Source of the DNA: Beroe ovata
Lineage: Eukaryota; Ctenophora; Nuda; Beroida; Beroidae
Length of the DNA: 31,380 bases
NCBI GenBank assembly: GCA_946803715.1
Contig: CAMPET010000049.1
Location: 196,863-228,242 of the forward strand
Reading direction: 5' to 3'
Shown one piece after another: positions 1-10,500 of the stretch. The translations under genes and the position numbers were made by a program. How positions within the stretch are numbered: position 1 is the first letter of the stretch; each line of letters starts with the position of its first letter. Under the pieces are notes generated by a model, which saw nothing but the letters and a program-made list of their open reading frames with translations, searched no databases and was not told the DNA's origin.

Positions 1-24
1 TGTGTGTGTGTGTGTGTGTGTGTG
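1..24. repeat. TG microsatellite at window edge
   Basis: Pure TG dinucleotide repeat. It is followed by the same unique sequence (GGCCCGATATGG) that follows the TG tract after the N at 1226, so the window opens at one end of a duplicated block. Confidence 0.95.
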
Positions 25-92
25 GCCCGATATGGAATTGGAAAGTCTGGAAAGTCCTCTTTTTGTCATTGAACTGCATATGGTGTACGTAC

Positions 93-1225
93 AGTAAGTG
101 TCCTGTGATTTCCCGAAGTATGGTACGCTGGATGTAGAATATCGCGAGTGTGGCCGCAACCCCGCGGCCACGCCCAGATCGTTGTCCTCGTCCGAGTAAC
201 GTCTGTGTTCGAACCGGTATAACTTTGTCCTTGCTTGCTCCACTGCAGGATCTCATATTCACATTTGATCTTACCGACAACTGACACAGATACACAGATA
301 TGCGGAGTATACAGACAGTTACACCATAACTCTGATTTGGACAAGATCTAATCGCAGTTACACTTTGGTTATTTTTCTGGCTCACCGTCTACTTCGAGTT
401 CGACGTTAATTGTAGGATTTCACCCTACCCTTGCTGGCGGGATTGAAAATCGCGCGCACCGACGGTAGGGTAAAATCCTACAAGACGTTAAGGGTGCGCG
501 GACAGTTAATGTTATCAGATTCAAAAGCACATGCCACACTCAAACCAAAATCATGATTAATTTGCTTTTCTATGGGTTCAATGGCTACCCTGGATCTTGA
601 TAAAGAGCAACTCATCAGACCACGCTTCAATATGGCACACACACACATTAATATATAGCACGCAAACTAGTATACCCTGGGCCAAGTTAGGTCGTGATCT
701 AGTCATGAATCTGTAGTTTGAGGGGCTATACGATCGACCCGGTACACTGTACGCCAATCCTCCTTCTTCGTCCTCCGAACACTCACTCGGTATTTTAGTC
801 CGGCCAGTTGTTCCGAACTTCCGTCTCAAGGCGAGGGGCGTGCTCCTCATTAGATCCGTTGGCAGCGATTTCGTGTCTCCGTAGTGGGCTGAGTGCCGAT
901 CTGACGTTCCTAATGCGAAAGAGTTTGGTTAATTCTTCACAAATGGTTTAACTCACCACCATAGACTGTAAAATGTTAATTGGAAAATTACAGGTTTTGT
1001 TGCAGGATTGATGCGGAAAATGTTGTTGATCCAAATAGATTCGAGTGCGCCCCAAATGTGAACACTAACCTATCTGGGGCGAGTTGCGGCCAGGCAGGTA
1101 CTTGAATGCGTCCTGGCATCCAATATCATTCTTGTTCTTCTTGGAGCAGCACGTCCAGGCTTTACTCTTGAATATGCCCAGGTGAAACTTGTCCTGCATC
1201 CTATGGTCCATGTCGTTCTCACACA
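93..1225 (-). pseudogene. Second copy of PH–BTK gene exons 4–6 (probably the other haplotype)
   Basis: Exons equivalent to those at 2204-2359, 1810-2043 and 1311-1460 recur here at about 1070-1225, 676-909 and 93-242. The BTK zinc-finger residues are intact. A C/T difference in exon 5 is silent in the frame I chose, but gives a stop in the competing frame in this copy, which supports the chosen frame. The copy ends exactly at the N and has no PH exons. It is either an uncollapsed allele or a partial duplication. The coding sequence is not visibly damaged, so calling it a pseudogene reflects its truncated position, not decay. Confidence 0.6.
410..483. mobile_element. 74-bp MITE with TIRs and 8-bp target-site duplication
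   Basis: The ends are TTGTAGGATTTCACCCTACC and its near-perfect inverted complement (one mismatch in the first 20 bp). The element is flanked by GACGTTAA at 402-409 and 484-491. The duplicate block has a single GACGTTAA at 1622-1629 and nothing between, so it preserves the empty site. An 8-bp target duplication is typical of hAT, P and Merlin transposons; which family moved this element cannot be told from 74 bp. It has no coding capacity. Confidence 0.9.
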
Positions 1226-1226
1226 N
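1226..1226. other. Single N, assembly join
   Basis: One ambiguous base lies between a CA-ending sequence and a TG tract, at the boundary of two duplicated blocks. It most likely marks a join between contigs or haplotypes. Confidence 0.85.
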
Positions 1227-1310
1227 TGTGTGTGTGTGTGTGGCCCGATATGGAATTGGAAAGTCTGGAAAGTCCTCTTTTTGTCATTGAACTGCATATG
1301 GTGTACGTAC

Positions 1311-3259
1311 AGTAAGTGTCCTGTGATTTCCCGAAGTATGGTACGCTGGATGTAGAATATCGCGAGTGTGGCCGCAACCCCGCGGCCACGCCCAGATCGT
1401 TGTCCTCGTCCGAGTAACGTCTGTGTTCGAACCGGTATAACTTTGTCCTTGCTTGCTCCACTGCAGGATCTCATATTCACATTTGATCTCACTGACAACT
1501 GACACAGATACACAGATATGCGGAGTATACAGACAGTAACATCATAACTCTGACCTCTAAATTTGGACAAGATCTAATCGCAGTTACACTTTGGTTAATT
1601 TTCTGGCTCACCGTCTACTTCGACGTTAAGGGTGCGCGGACAGTTATCAGATTCAAAAGCACACGCCACACTCAAACCAAAATCATGATTAATCCGCTTT
1701 TCTATGGGTTCGATGGTTACCCGGAATCTAGATGAAGAGCAACTCATCAGACCACGCTTCAATATGGCACACACACACGCATTAATATATAGCACGCAAA
1801 CTAGTATACCCTGTGCCAAGTTATGTCGTGATCTAGTCATGAATCCGTAGTTTGAGGGGCTATACGATCGACCCGGTACACTGTACGCCAATCCTCCTTC
1901 TTCGTCCTCCGAACACTCACTCGGTATTTTGGTCCGGCCAGTTGTTCCGAAGTTCCGTCTCAAGGCGAGGGGCGTGCTCCTCATTAGATCCGTTGGCAGC
2001 GATTTCGTGTCTCCGTAGTGGGCTGAGTGCCGATCTGACGTTCCTAATGTGAAAGAGTTTGGTTAATTCTTCACAAATGGTTTAACTCACCACCATAGAC
2101 TGTAAAATGTTAATTGGAAAATTACAGGTTTTGTTGCAGGATTGATGCGGAAAATGTTGTTGATCCAAATAGATTCGAGTGCGCCCCAAATGTGAACACT
2201 AACCTATCTGGGGCGAGTTGCGGCCAGGCAGGTACTTGAATGCGTCCTGGCATCCAATATCATTCTTGTTCTTCTTGGAGCAGCACGTCCAGGCTTTACT
2301 CTTGAATATGCCCAGGTGAAACTTGTCCTGCATCCTATGGTCCATGTCGTTCTCACACACTATGAATAGAGGGAGATATTGGGGCCGTTGGTTGCATCGT
2401 ATATGGTGCATCGAAACAATACTCAGTCTCAAAATAAGACTGTTTGGGAGCACATTGGAAGCACTTTCAGACGTTATATTTGTCACGAAATGAACGTTCA
2501 CACTGGCCGACTTACACTCTCTTATTTCTTTCTTCCATCGTTCCTTCATCTCTTCACTCTTTGCTTGAATGTACAAGAAATGAATATTGCCCTTGTTCAT
2601 GAATCCGACCTGGGAACAGATATGGGAGAGATTAAATCCTCGTCTGCTACATTTGTTACACACCAGGCTTTTGTCACACCTTTTTAGTGGCTGATTAATG
2701 ATGAGCATTGGTCCTATAATTGTGCATGGTGTCTTGGTTTTAAGGTATCATAACTTGCATACCTGAAATACCTGCTCCTTATCAAATGCTGTGGACGCCA
2801 CATCTTCGCATAGTTTGATGCCAGTCAGGCTGATACAGCCTTTTTCCTGTGATGTGCACGCGTGTTTATCATCAACGATTTTCAAGCAATTAGTTTCTTG
2901 TACTCATAAGATATCAAAACTCGTTATAGGAAGAAAAACGATTTTCTGACCATAATATAGGTTGCCGAAAGCGAAAGTAATCAGGAACCCAAAATCATTT
3001 TGGTTTTAGGCCTGAACCAAGTGGCAAGTATGGGGAGAAAAGATATAAGTAAATATATGCAGGTAGTACATGCAGGTAGTACCTGTTTCCCATCTCTTGA
3101 TTTGTAAACAAGCTGATTAGGATTGAGAATAAAGAGACGGTTCTGCCACTTTGCTGACAGTTTGTTGCAGTTCTTCATGTTGCACACAGGTTTCTTCCTC
3201 ATGTCATCTTGTATGATGACAGGAAGGGAGGGAACTGTGCCCCTTCCCGACTTGCTCAT
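1311..3259 (-). CDS. PH–BTK zinc-finger protein, 5' part of a Tec-family-type tyrosine kinase gene
   Basis: Exons read on the minus strand: 3259-3083 (59 codons), 2846-2763 (28), 2609-2516, 2359-2204, about 2043-1810, and probably 1460-1311. All junctions are GT–AG and the phases agree. Exons 1–3 form a pleckstrin-homology domain (RLFIL, EKGCISLTGIKL, the FLYIQ strand, then the C-terminal helix with KERWKKEI). Exon 4 has the BTK motif H-x10-CC-x9-C, which binds zinc behind the PH domain. PH plus BTK at the very N-terminus is the Tec-kinase order; GAP1-type RasGAPs also have PH–BTK but begin with C2 domains. Exons 5–6 encode a Ser/Arg-rich linker I do not recognise. SH3, SH2 and kinase exons would lie beyond the left edge. 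The start at 3259 is five nt after a splice-acceptor-like TTTCAG. Such proteins bind phosphoinositides at the plasma membrane and signal by tyrosine phosphorylation. Confidence 0.72.
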
Positions 3260-3370
3260 AGTGACTGAAATATCTGTGCCAATTACTATGCACTCTGCAT
3301 TAATAAAGAAGAAGCCCATACATCAAAGTCAAGGTTTTGCAATCAAATCCACTAATCCAGTGCACGTATA

Positions 3371-4205
3371 GTAGACGAGAGTTAGGTACTACCGAATCAA
3401 TGAATGAGAAATGCACTCTACAATTGTAGAGTGCAGCAGTACTCATACTTAAGTTGGTACGATAGTGTGTTTGTAGCTGAAGTACCCTTAGTATAGCGTT
3501 TTACTGTTTTAGAAAGTACAATACCTATCAACAAAACAAAGGTCATATACAATTCAACCCTGATAGTGGTTTACTAAAATTGAATTCTCAATGGTCACGA
3601 TACCCAACTCATATCGATTTTCATGTTCAACACGAAAGGACGGAAATAGGAACAGAGAAATAGGAACTCCGAAAAAAATATAACTTTTGACCGTGGCGGG
3701 GGATCAATGATGTACTGATTAAGTCACGGGGTAGAATGTACTGTTAATTCCATTATCGGGTGTTCTCACTATATCATATTCCATCATAATATACTACTGC
3801 TGATCGTATTAGAACAACGATGCAGGAGTCAAGGGCATCTGCTGAAAGTAGTATACTACCCAATATTCCACTTTTGGATATTCGGAAATCTGTTTCGTTT
3901 TCTCACGAAGCAATTCCATGCCTGTAATCTCTATTCTAACGTGATCCTCAATAAAAAAACGTGATCCTAAATGAAACAAAAGTAATCGATGTAAGAAGTA
4001 AGGGAAAGCACGGCCGCGGGTGTTATTCTATAGGAGAGTCTGTTCAGGGAAAAACTGCAAAATATTATGTGGAAGGATAGGAGAGTCTATAATACCTATT
4101 GTTGTAAGATCAACACTCGCATCCCGCCAATCTACGCCGAAACCTTGCGGTGAGTAGCAACTCTGTAACATGTCGGACCATTTGAATAGGAAGTGGTTGT
4201 GAGTC
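3371..4205. other. Intergenic, nothing recognised
   Basis: AT-rich sequence between the PH–BTK gene and the CA tract. ORFs are short, with no recognisable protein motif. It separates two minus-strand genes. Confidence 0.6.
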
Positions 4206-4338
4206 ATGCATATACACACAGACACACACAGGTTACAGGCATACAGACACAGACACACAGAGTACAGACACAGACACACAGAGTACCGACAAAAACACGT
4301 ACACCCACAATGTGACAGTGTGTGTCCAACGCACACAC

Positions 4339-4378
<40 letters not shown>

Positions 4379-4425
4379 GCATACACACACACACACATAT
4401 AGACAAAAACACACACAAACACATG
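4206..4425. repeat. CA-rich microsatellite
   Basis: Imperfect CA and ACAGACAC repeats surround a pure CA core at about 4330-4400. Cys/Val-rich and His/Thr-rich ORFs across it are by-products of the repeat. Confidence 0.95.
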
Positions 4426-4429
4426 GACT

Positions 4430-4907
4430 TTACTTGATCTGCAAATTTTTGTCAGAATTTGATGAAATAAGAGCCTTTTTCCGCAGAAGGAACTCTCACG
4501 GGTAATAAGCTGGGAAGGGCGTGGCTCTATATTGTACGCAAGTGCAGCTATACCTACAAGGTCACAGCCAAGGCCAGGCTAGGCCGATAGCGCCCGGATG
4601 CGCCCGATCGCGCCCACATTGGCTCCGTGAAAATTAAAAATAGTTTTTAAACCCAGCTGCGCGTTCCCAATTCGCCTATGAAGGGCTTTCACAGACCACA
4701 ACAGAGTAAAAGATGTCATCAAATCAGTCATTGAGTTTCCTGAATTCTAACTTCAATGTCTTTCCATGATAATTGCATATCACAGAATAATGTAACTAAC
4801 ATACATCGACATGAGTATAAATAAGGCAAACAATCATTACAAACATCATTACAACTTGCATCATTACAACTTGCAAACATCATTACAACTTGCATGTCAT
4901 GTTCTAG
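4430..4907. other. 3' flank of the ammonia-lyase-like gene
   Basis: No ORF of note. There is a short GC cluster with three GCGCCC-type motifs at about 4589-4615, and an AACATCATTACAACTTGCA-type short tandem repeat at about 4839-4893. No canonical AATAAA on the minus strand was found just downstream of the stop. Confidence 0.5.
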
Positions 4908-6089
4908 TCAAACAACCTCTTTTCCGATAATTTGATTGTAGAACTCAGGGTCTGTTGCTCCCTCTGTGTTGACGAGCAGCACCACAGCATCATCACTGAG
5001 ATGCAACTTTTCCCTCAGTTGCTCGTCGTCCCTCGCAACCATGAGGGCGGCGTAGCCACAGCAACCCGACTCTCCCGACACAACTCCCTTCTCGTAGAGC
5101 TCACGCACGGCGGCTATCGGCCAGCCGTCTCCAAGTGCTATGAAGCCACTACACAAGTCTCGCATGATGGGCCACGCCGTTTTGTATGCCGTCACTCCAC
5201 AGTTTAGTCCAGCTGACACTGACTCCACACTCCCCTTACACAAGAGTGAACCGTCGCCGCCACGTTTCACATTTTCCAGGACACAGTCAGCCTCTGTTGG
5301 TTCCACTATGATGTAATGTGGCTGATCTGGTCCGAGAGTGGTGTAGCAGTAGGCGATGCCACCTGCAGCAAAGCTCCCCACACCAGCCTGGAGGAAGACA
5401 TGTGTCGGTCGGAGACCGTGCTCTTTCTCTATCGCGGTCACAGCCTCTGAGAATATGGTGGAGTAAGCAGTGGTTATGTCCCGAGGTACAGTCTCGTAGC
5501 CGTCCCATGAGGTGTCCCCAACAAGTACCCAGCCCTCCTCCCTAGCCACCTTCTCCACCCTTGCCACAGTGTCCTCATAGCCACCATCAACCTCCACTAA
5601 TCTCGCTCCCTGGCCCACTATCCTCTCCCTCCGAGCAGGAACCATGCACTTCGGCACAAATATCACGGATTCGAAACCCGCCCTCTTTGCTGCATACGCC
5701 ACACCCGCTCCATGGTTACCATCTGTCATGGTGGTCAGGGTGGTAACTCCTGGTGTTATGTCACCACGAGATTGCAGCTGGTGAACAGCAAATGTACCTC
5801 CCAGAACTTTGAATGCTTTCATTCCCATGCGCTGCCCCTCATCCTTGATGAATACCCTGCCCACTCCGTCCATGAGGCCCATGTCGAGGAGGGGAGTGGC
5901 CGTGTTCTCGTGCAGATCTCTGTGGAATTGCAGAGCTACCGGGATATCTCGCTCTATCCGATCAAGGAGAATCTTCGTGTCTTCCTGTGGGACAGGGCGT
6001 GGCGTCTGGGTGACGTAACGGACCTCCATGTCACGTGACATCTCGTCAAGATCACGTGATGTACCCGACTCGGGTATGTGTCCTAACAT
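4908..6089 (-). CDS. Diaminopropionate ammonia-lyase-like PLP enzyme
   Basis: A single open exon of 393 codons that looks complete. The family (E. coli YgeX/DpaL, fold-type II PLP enzymes) breaks 2,3-diaminopropionate into pyruvate and ammonia. Visible marks are the Schiff-base lysine in AFK (K94), followed by LGG; TDGNHG at 122-127, which binds the cofactor; a glycine-rich phosphate loop GVGSFAAGG at 236-244; and SGESG near the C-terminus. D123 and D192 sit where I recall the two catalytic aspartates of the E. coli enzyme (D120 and D189). The product should be cytosolic, since no signal peptide is visible. TTTCAG lies one nt before the ATG, so a 5'-UTR intron or trans-splicing is possible, but the coding part has no intron. 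This family is mainly bacterial. An intronless animal copy suggests old horizontal transfer, although a serine/threonine dehydratase relative with another substrate remains possible. Confidence 0.85.
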   Translation of the reverse strand: MLGHIPESGTSRDLDEMSRDMEVRYVTQTPRPVPQEDTKILLDRIERDIPVALQFHRDLHENTATPLLDMGLMDGVGRVFIKDEGQRMGMKAFKVLGGTFAVHQLQSRGDITPGVTTLTTMTDGNHGAGVAYAAKRAGFESVIFVPKCMVPARRERIVGQGARLVEVDGGYEDTVARVEKVAREEGWVLVGDTSWDGYETVPRDITTAYSTIFSEAVTAIEKEHGLRPTHVFLQAGVGSFAAGGIAYCYTTLGPDQPHYIIVEPTEADCVLENVKRGGDGSLLCKGSVESVSAGLNCGVTAYKTAWPIMRDLCSGFIALGDGWPIAAVRELYEKGVVSGESGCCGYAALMVARDDEQLREKLHLSDDAVVLLVNTEGATDPEFYNQIIGKEVV

Positions 6090-6090
6090 C

Positions 6091-6548
6091 CTGAAACAAA
6101 CCTGACTTGTTCATCGGCGAAGTGAAAATACGAAAATTGGCTTTTCGCCAACAAATTCAAATCAAACTGATACAAGCTAGGCTAAAACTTGTTAGGATAA
6201 AAAGTCTAGAGGCTGCACTTGAAACAAATGAACAATGAAAATCATGTCATAGGTGGTAGGAACCTACATACAGCATTGTTTTTCAGCTGAAATGTAATTT
6301 CATTTTGCTGCAATTCGATATCATATCCTGTTTCGGCCTGTTTACTTGATTACGTACGTCGTACATCTCTCTTCAATACATTTTCCTTATGTTCAGTACT
6401 ATCGATATAGTTCTAAAATCCTATGTCACACTGTCCTATCTAAATAGTTGTAATCACACTGAAATGTTCTCAACAACGGCTGTTTCATTTGTCGCATCTG
6501 TGCGTTATCAGAAAGTCCAAATTCTTTGCTCATACCTAAATTCTATGA
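6091..6548. other. Region upstream of the minus-strand lyase-like gene
   Basis: AT-rich sequence between two divergently arranged genes (lyase minus, RdRP plus). It presumably holds promoters, but I see no recognisable motif. Confidence 0.45.
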
Positions 6549-6655
6549 AAAACTTACTTGCTCACTTACTTACTTATTTACTTACTTATTTACTTACTGA
6601 CTTGCTTACATGCTTTCTTACTTACTTACTTACTTACTCACTTATTTACTTACTG

Positions 6656-6726
<71 letters not shown>

Positions 6727-6733
6727 TACTTAA

Positions 6734-6779
<46 letters not shown>

Positions 6780-6845
6780 GCAAACTAACTTACTAACAAA
6801 CTTACAAACTTACTTGCTTCCTTACTTACTTATTTTCTTTCTTTC
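6549..6845. repeat. CTTA tetranucleotide tract
   Basis: Long, partly degenerate CTTA repeat with CTTG, CTGA and ATTA variants and a pure core at about 6657-6723. The Leu-Leu-Thr-Tyr ORFs across it are translations of the repeat, not genes. Confidence 0.97.
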
Positions 6846-7514
6846 ATACTTTCAGGAGGTTCCATGTAACTTCGAGATTTGACCTGTATAGTATTGTGTT
6901 GCATATAATATGAGAAGACTATAATTTCCGCTAATCCACTCACTTTGAACATATTATATTTTCCAGGAGTTTCTCATACAGTCACGGGACTGCGATGAGA
7001 CTAGAATGGCAGTCTTCGCGTGGCAGTCATCCCAGCTCTGAGATAATGAGCCCCTCTCACTCTCCGTGTGTGTGTGTGTGTCCCAGCTCAGCCAGCCCTC
7101 TCATTGGACGAGACTACTCGCACGGGGCTACCTGATTGGCTGAATGTACAAGACGTGCTGTTCTCAGTCATAATAAGAATACAACGTCCCACTGGCTCAC
7201 TCATTTCTAGAACTGATAATGTCGACTGTGCAGTTGCAACTTTTGTTCTATTCAAAGCTCAGTAACACCCAATATGACTCTGAGGTATGACCTGCAGTAC
7301 TGCTGATCTATATAGTCATGATTAGGTTCATTGTCGGCCGTTGCAGACGAGAACTGACTCGCCATTTTTCAATTATATTGGACTATGTTATCTATAGCAT
7401 TCTCCTAAAAAAACAGCTTCACATGGATGACTGTTAACTGCTGTTAATGGTCCTTCACGGTTGTTAACAGTTGTTAACAGTGTGTTGACATGTTTTACCT
7501 CGCGGTATGTACAG
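6846..7514. other. Region upstream of first recognised RdRP exon
   Basis: No convincing first exon was found. A TTTTCCAG acceptor-like site occurs at about 6965, and the reading frame after it stays open for only about 24 codons. A short TG run lies at 7067-7080. The true RdRP start may lie here or further upstream. Confidence 0.4.
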
Positions 7515-10500
7515 GTGTTTGCTGCTATCACGGGGTACGAAGTCGCGAGTTGGGTCGACAAGGACCCAGTACAGATTATTGATCTTGTCAGGGTAAGTGG
7601 AGATATCACTGACACACACACACATCCAGTTATAACCGTGTTTTAGCTGTATTTCCATCAATCTGGACATTTTTGACGCTCTGTATCTATAATTAATATC
7701 CGGTGGTTTGGGCAAATATGCTGTAAATTCATCGTTACTATACTATGATTATGATAAAAACAGTTAACACCCTACTTTCAGAAACCAGGTGAGAAGGAGC
7801 TACAGATGCTTGATAACCTGATAAACCATCTCACGCTGTCGACCCAATTTAGAGGATGGTTCGCATTTCCTGACTTTGCCACCCAGCCACTCTACTACAC
7901 TCCATGTATTGAGGTTCCTTTGATAGGTGAGTGTTTCCATCAATTCCGTTCATATTCGCCACTCTCGCTGTCTCCCTGTCTTGACACTATCACTATGTCT
8001 CATTGTGTTGACACCAAGTCCCTGCTTTCACTCTCTTATTTTCTTGCCGACCAGTCTCTGCTTTCACTGTCTCATGATCTTGACACCAAGTCTCCACTTT
8101 CTCATTGTCTCAATATCTTGAACTTAGTCTCCACTATTACTGTGTCTCTGTCTTGACACCAAGTCTCTACTGTCTAGCTGTTTCATTGTTTGGAACCTAG
8201 TCTGTACTGTCACTGTCTCAGTGTCTTGAACCAAGTCTCCAGTAAAACTGTCTTATCGTCTTGACTCCCAGTCTCCATTGCCACTGTGTCCCTGTTTCCA
8301 CACCCAGTCTTCACTATCACGGTGTCTCTGTCTTGACACCAAGTCTCTACTATCACTGTCTTTACACCATTACACCAAGTCTTCGCTATCACTATGTCTC
8401 ATTGTGTTGACACTAAGTCTCCACTGTCACTGTGCTAGTGTCTTGACACCAAGTCTCCACTCTCACTGTCTCCCTGTCTTGACACTATCACTATGTCACA
8501 TTGTGTTGACACCAAGTCCCTGCTTTCAGTGTCTCATTTTCTTGAAACCAAGTCTCCACTATCACTGTGTCTTATTGTCTTGACACCAAGTCTCCATTGT
8601 CACTGCGTCCCTGTTTCCACACCCAGTCTTCACCATCACGGTGTCTCTGTCTTGACAACAAGTCTATACTATCACTGTATCATTGTCTCGACACCAATTT
8701 CTCCACTATCACTGTGTCTCTGTCTTGACAACAAGTCTCAGCTGTCACCGTCCCATGGTCTTGACACCAAGTCTCAGCTGTCACTGTCAACCTGCGTTAA
8801 AACCCCTACCTAATAAGAATATCTCCTCATAGCGGTAGAGTTTTGCTCGATGATATCACCATTCGAGCTGAACAGCCACTACACTGCGATGACGGATGAG
8901 AGTGTGAAAGTGGTGGCAATGTTTGAGCATGACATCAGGAGGATACTGATATACATCTGTGACGAGGCCGGCAAATGGAACAGAATCTACATTCATTATG
9001 ACGAGTTGGAGAGTCGAGTAGTGCAACAGGTAAATGCACATCGCTTTGCATTCTACCCCGTGCATTAAACAGTACAGATGTTCCTGGCATATTTCCCGAA
9101 TGGCATAAAATGGGAACTATTAATAATGCCGCATTATCATGGACATTATGAATTGACATTGATTGATAACTATCCTGCCTAACAGATGACTGAAGAGGGA
9201 ACGATCCGATTGGTTCTCTGTTTGAAGAATTGTCCTTCATTTTGGGAATCAAATCCCGAGGTAAGCGTCAAACCTAACAATCACAGACAATAATTTTTCC
9301 CTGATTGTTGAAGTTCATTTTTGCATTTATGCATATTAGAAGTTAGATTATGTCCAATAAGATACCGTGACCTATCTTTCATCACTTCTTCACAGATGGT
9401 TGCAAATAAAAAGAAGAAGCTACAGAGAGATCAGTACAGCGGAGCTAGATTGGAGAAGAAGCTGCGTTCAGAGACGATTTGGAACCGGATTAGAACTCTG
9501 ACACCTGACGAGGGGACATTCGACATTCCTAAATGCTCGGCTATCGTCNGGATATATCCCCCCCATCCCCCCTGGATTTGCACCACTGGTCAAACCTAAC
9601 AATCACAGACAATAATTTTTCCCTGATTGTTGAAGTTCATTTTCGCATTTATGCATATTAGAACAACATGCCAAATTTGACCTTAGTCGTATCATCGGTT
9701 AGATTATGTCTAATAAGATATCGTGACCTATCTTTCATCACTTCTTCACAGATGGTTGCAAATAAAAAGAAGAGGCTAAAGAACGATCAGTACAGCGGAG
9801 CTAGATTGGAGAAGAAACTGCGTTCAGAGACAGTTTGGAACCGGATTAGAACTCTGACACCTGACGAAGGGACATTCGACATTCCTAAATGCTCGGCTAT
9901 CGTCTTGACTTACAACATCAACCCTTCAACAGTCAGTCGGTTGGTATCGGGCTTCAAGAAGCACCAATTCCAATGCTTCTTCACCAAGTTTGATGAGTTA
10001 AGGTTTAGTGGGTGTGAGGGGGACGATACCTCAAATGATGATTGGATTGACGAAGTCATGTCAGCCAATAGTGAACACACTGATAATATCAACCTGCTCT
10101 ATTCATTGAGATGTCTTGAGTCCATCGGGTACCAGTTCCTCGATAAGTTATACAAGACCTCACCAAATCATAAGATATCCTTCCTAAGATTCCTCATTGA
10201 AAAGGTCCAGGAGAACCATTCAACACGTATTGAGCTAGTCACACAGACCATCTACAAACTTGTCTTTGCATTCTCTAAAGACCCTTATCTAGATCCAGTG
10301 AGCGTGTTCCAGTCACTATTTGATCGTGCTGAGGTCAGGATCTGTAGTATCGAGTCTCACTACCAATACATCAAGAGGATCATAGTAACTCCATCCAGGA
10401 CGATCTTTGTGCCACCCGAGCCCATTGCCATCAACCGTATCCTCCGACAACACATTTGCTACCTGGACAACTTTGCCAGGGTGTGCTTCAGGGACGAAGA

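Larger units (their letters stand above)
25..2359. repeat. Two near-identical ~1.2-kb blocks joined at an N
   Basis: Positions 25-1225 and 1243-2359 are collinear and nearly identical. They differ by scattered substitutions, a 74-bp insertion at 410-483 in the first copy and a few short indels. The first copy stops at the N (1226), and the second runs on into unique sequence at 2360. Both contain exons 4 to 6 of the minus-strand PH–BTK gene. The level of difference, the N at the joint and the TG tract on its far side suggest two alleles placed in tandem by the assembler. A real tandem duplication cannot be excluded. Confidence 0.85.

Noticed and set aside
1810-2043. Alternative reading frame for PH–BTK exon 5 using a donor 22 nt further upstream in the sequence of exon 4
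   Set aside because: The frame it produces carries a stop in the duplicate copy, while the chosen frame is open in both.
4028-4505. Cys/Val-rich and His/Thr-rich ORFs
   Set aside because: Product of the CA microsatellite.
6389-6882. ORFs of repeated Leu-Leu-Thr-Tyr
   Set aside because: Pure product of the CTTA tetranucleotide tract.
6965-7041. Possible first RdRP exon after TTTTCCAG
   Set aside because: The frame ends in a stop after about 24 codons, no good donor precedes it, and it has no recognisable motif.
7960-8800. Possible CRISPR array
   Set aside because: Units are contiguous and degenerate without constant repeats and unique spacers, and the region is a eukaryotic intron.
7806-8813. 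Several long plus-strand ORFs rich in Leu, Ser and His over the RdRP intron
   Set aside because: They are translations of the ~36-bp minisatellite, and only the exon at 7782-7926 splices into the gene.
9668-9751. ATG at 9668 as the RdRP start
   Set aside because: The stretch lies in the intron, upstream of a TTCTTCACAG acceptor that is also present in the duplicate copy, and the upstream exons splice in phase to 9752.
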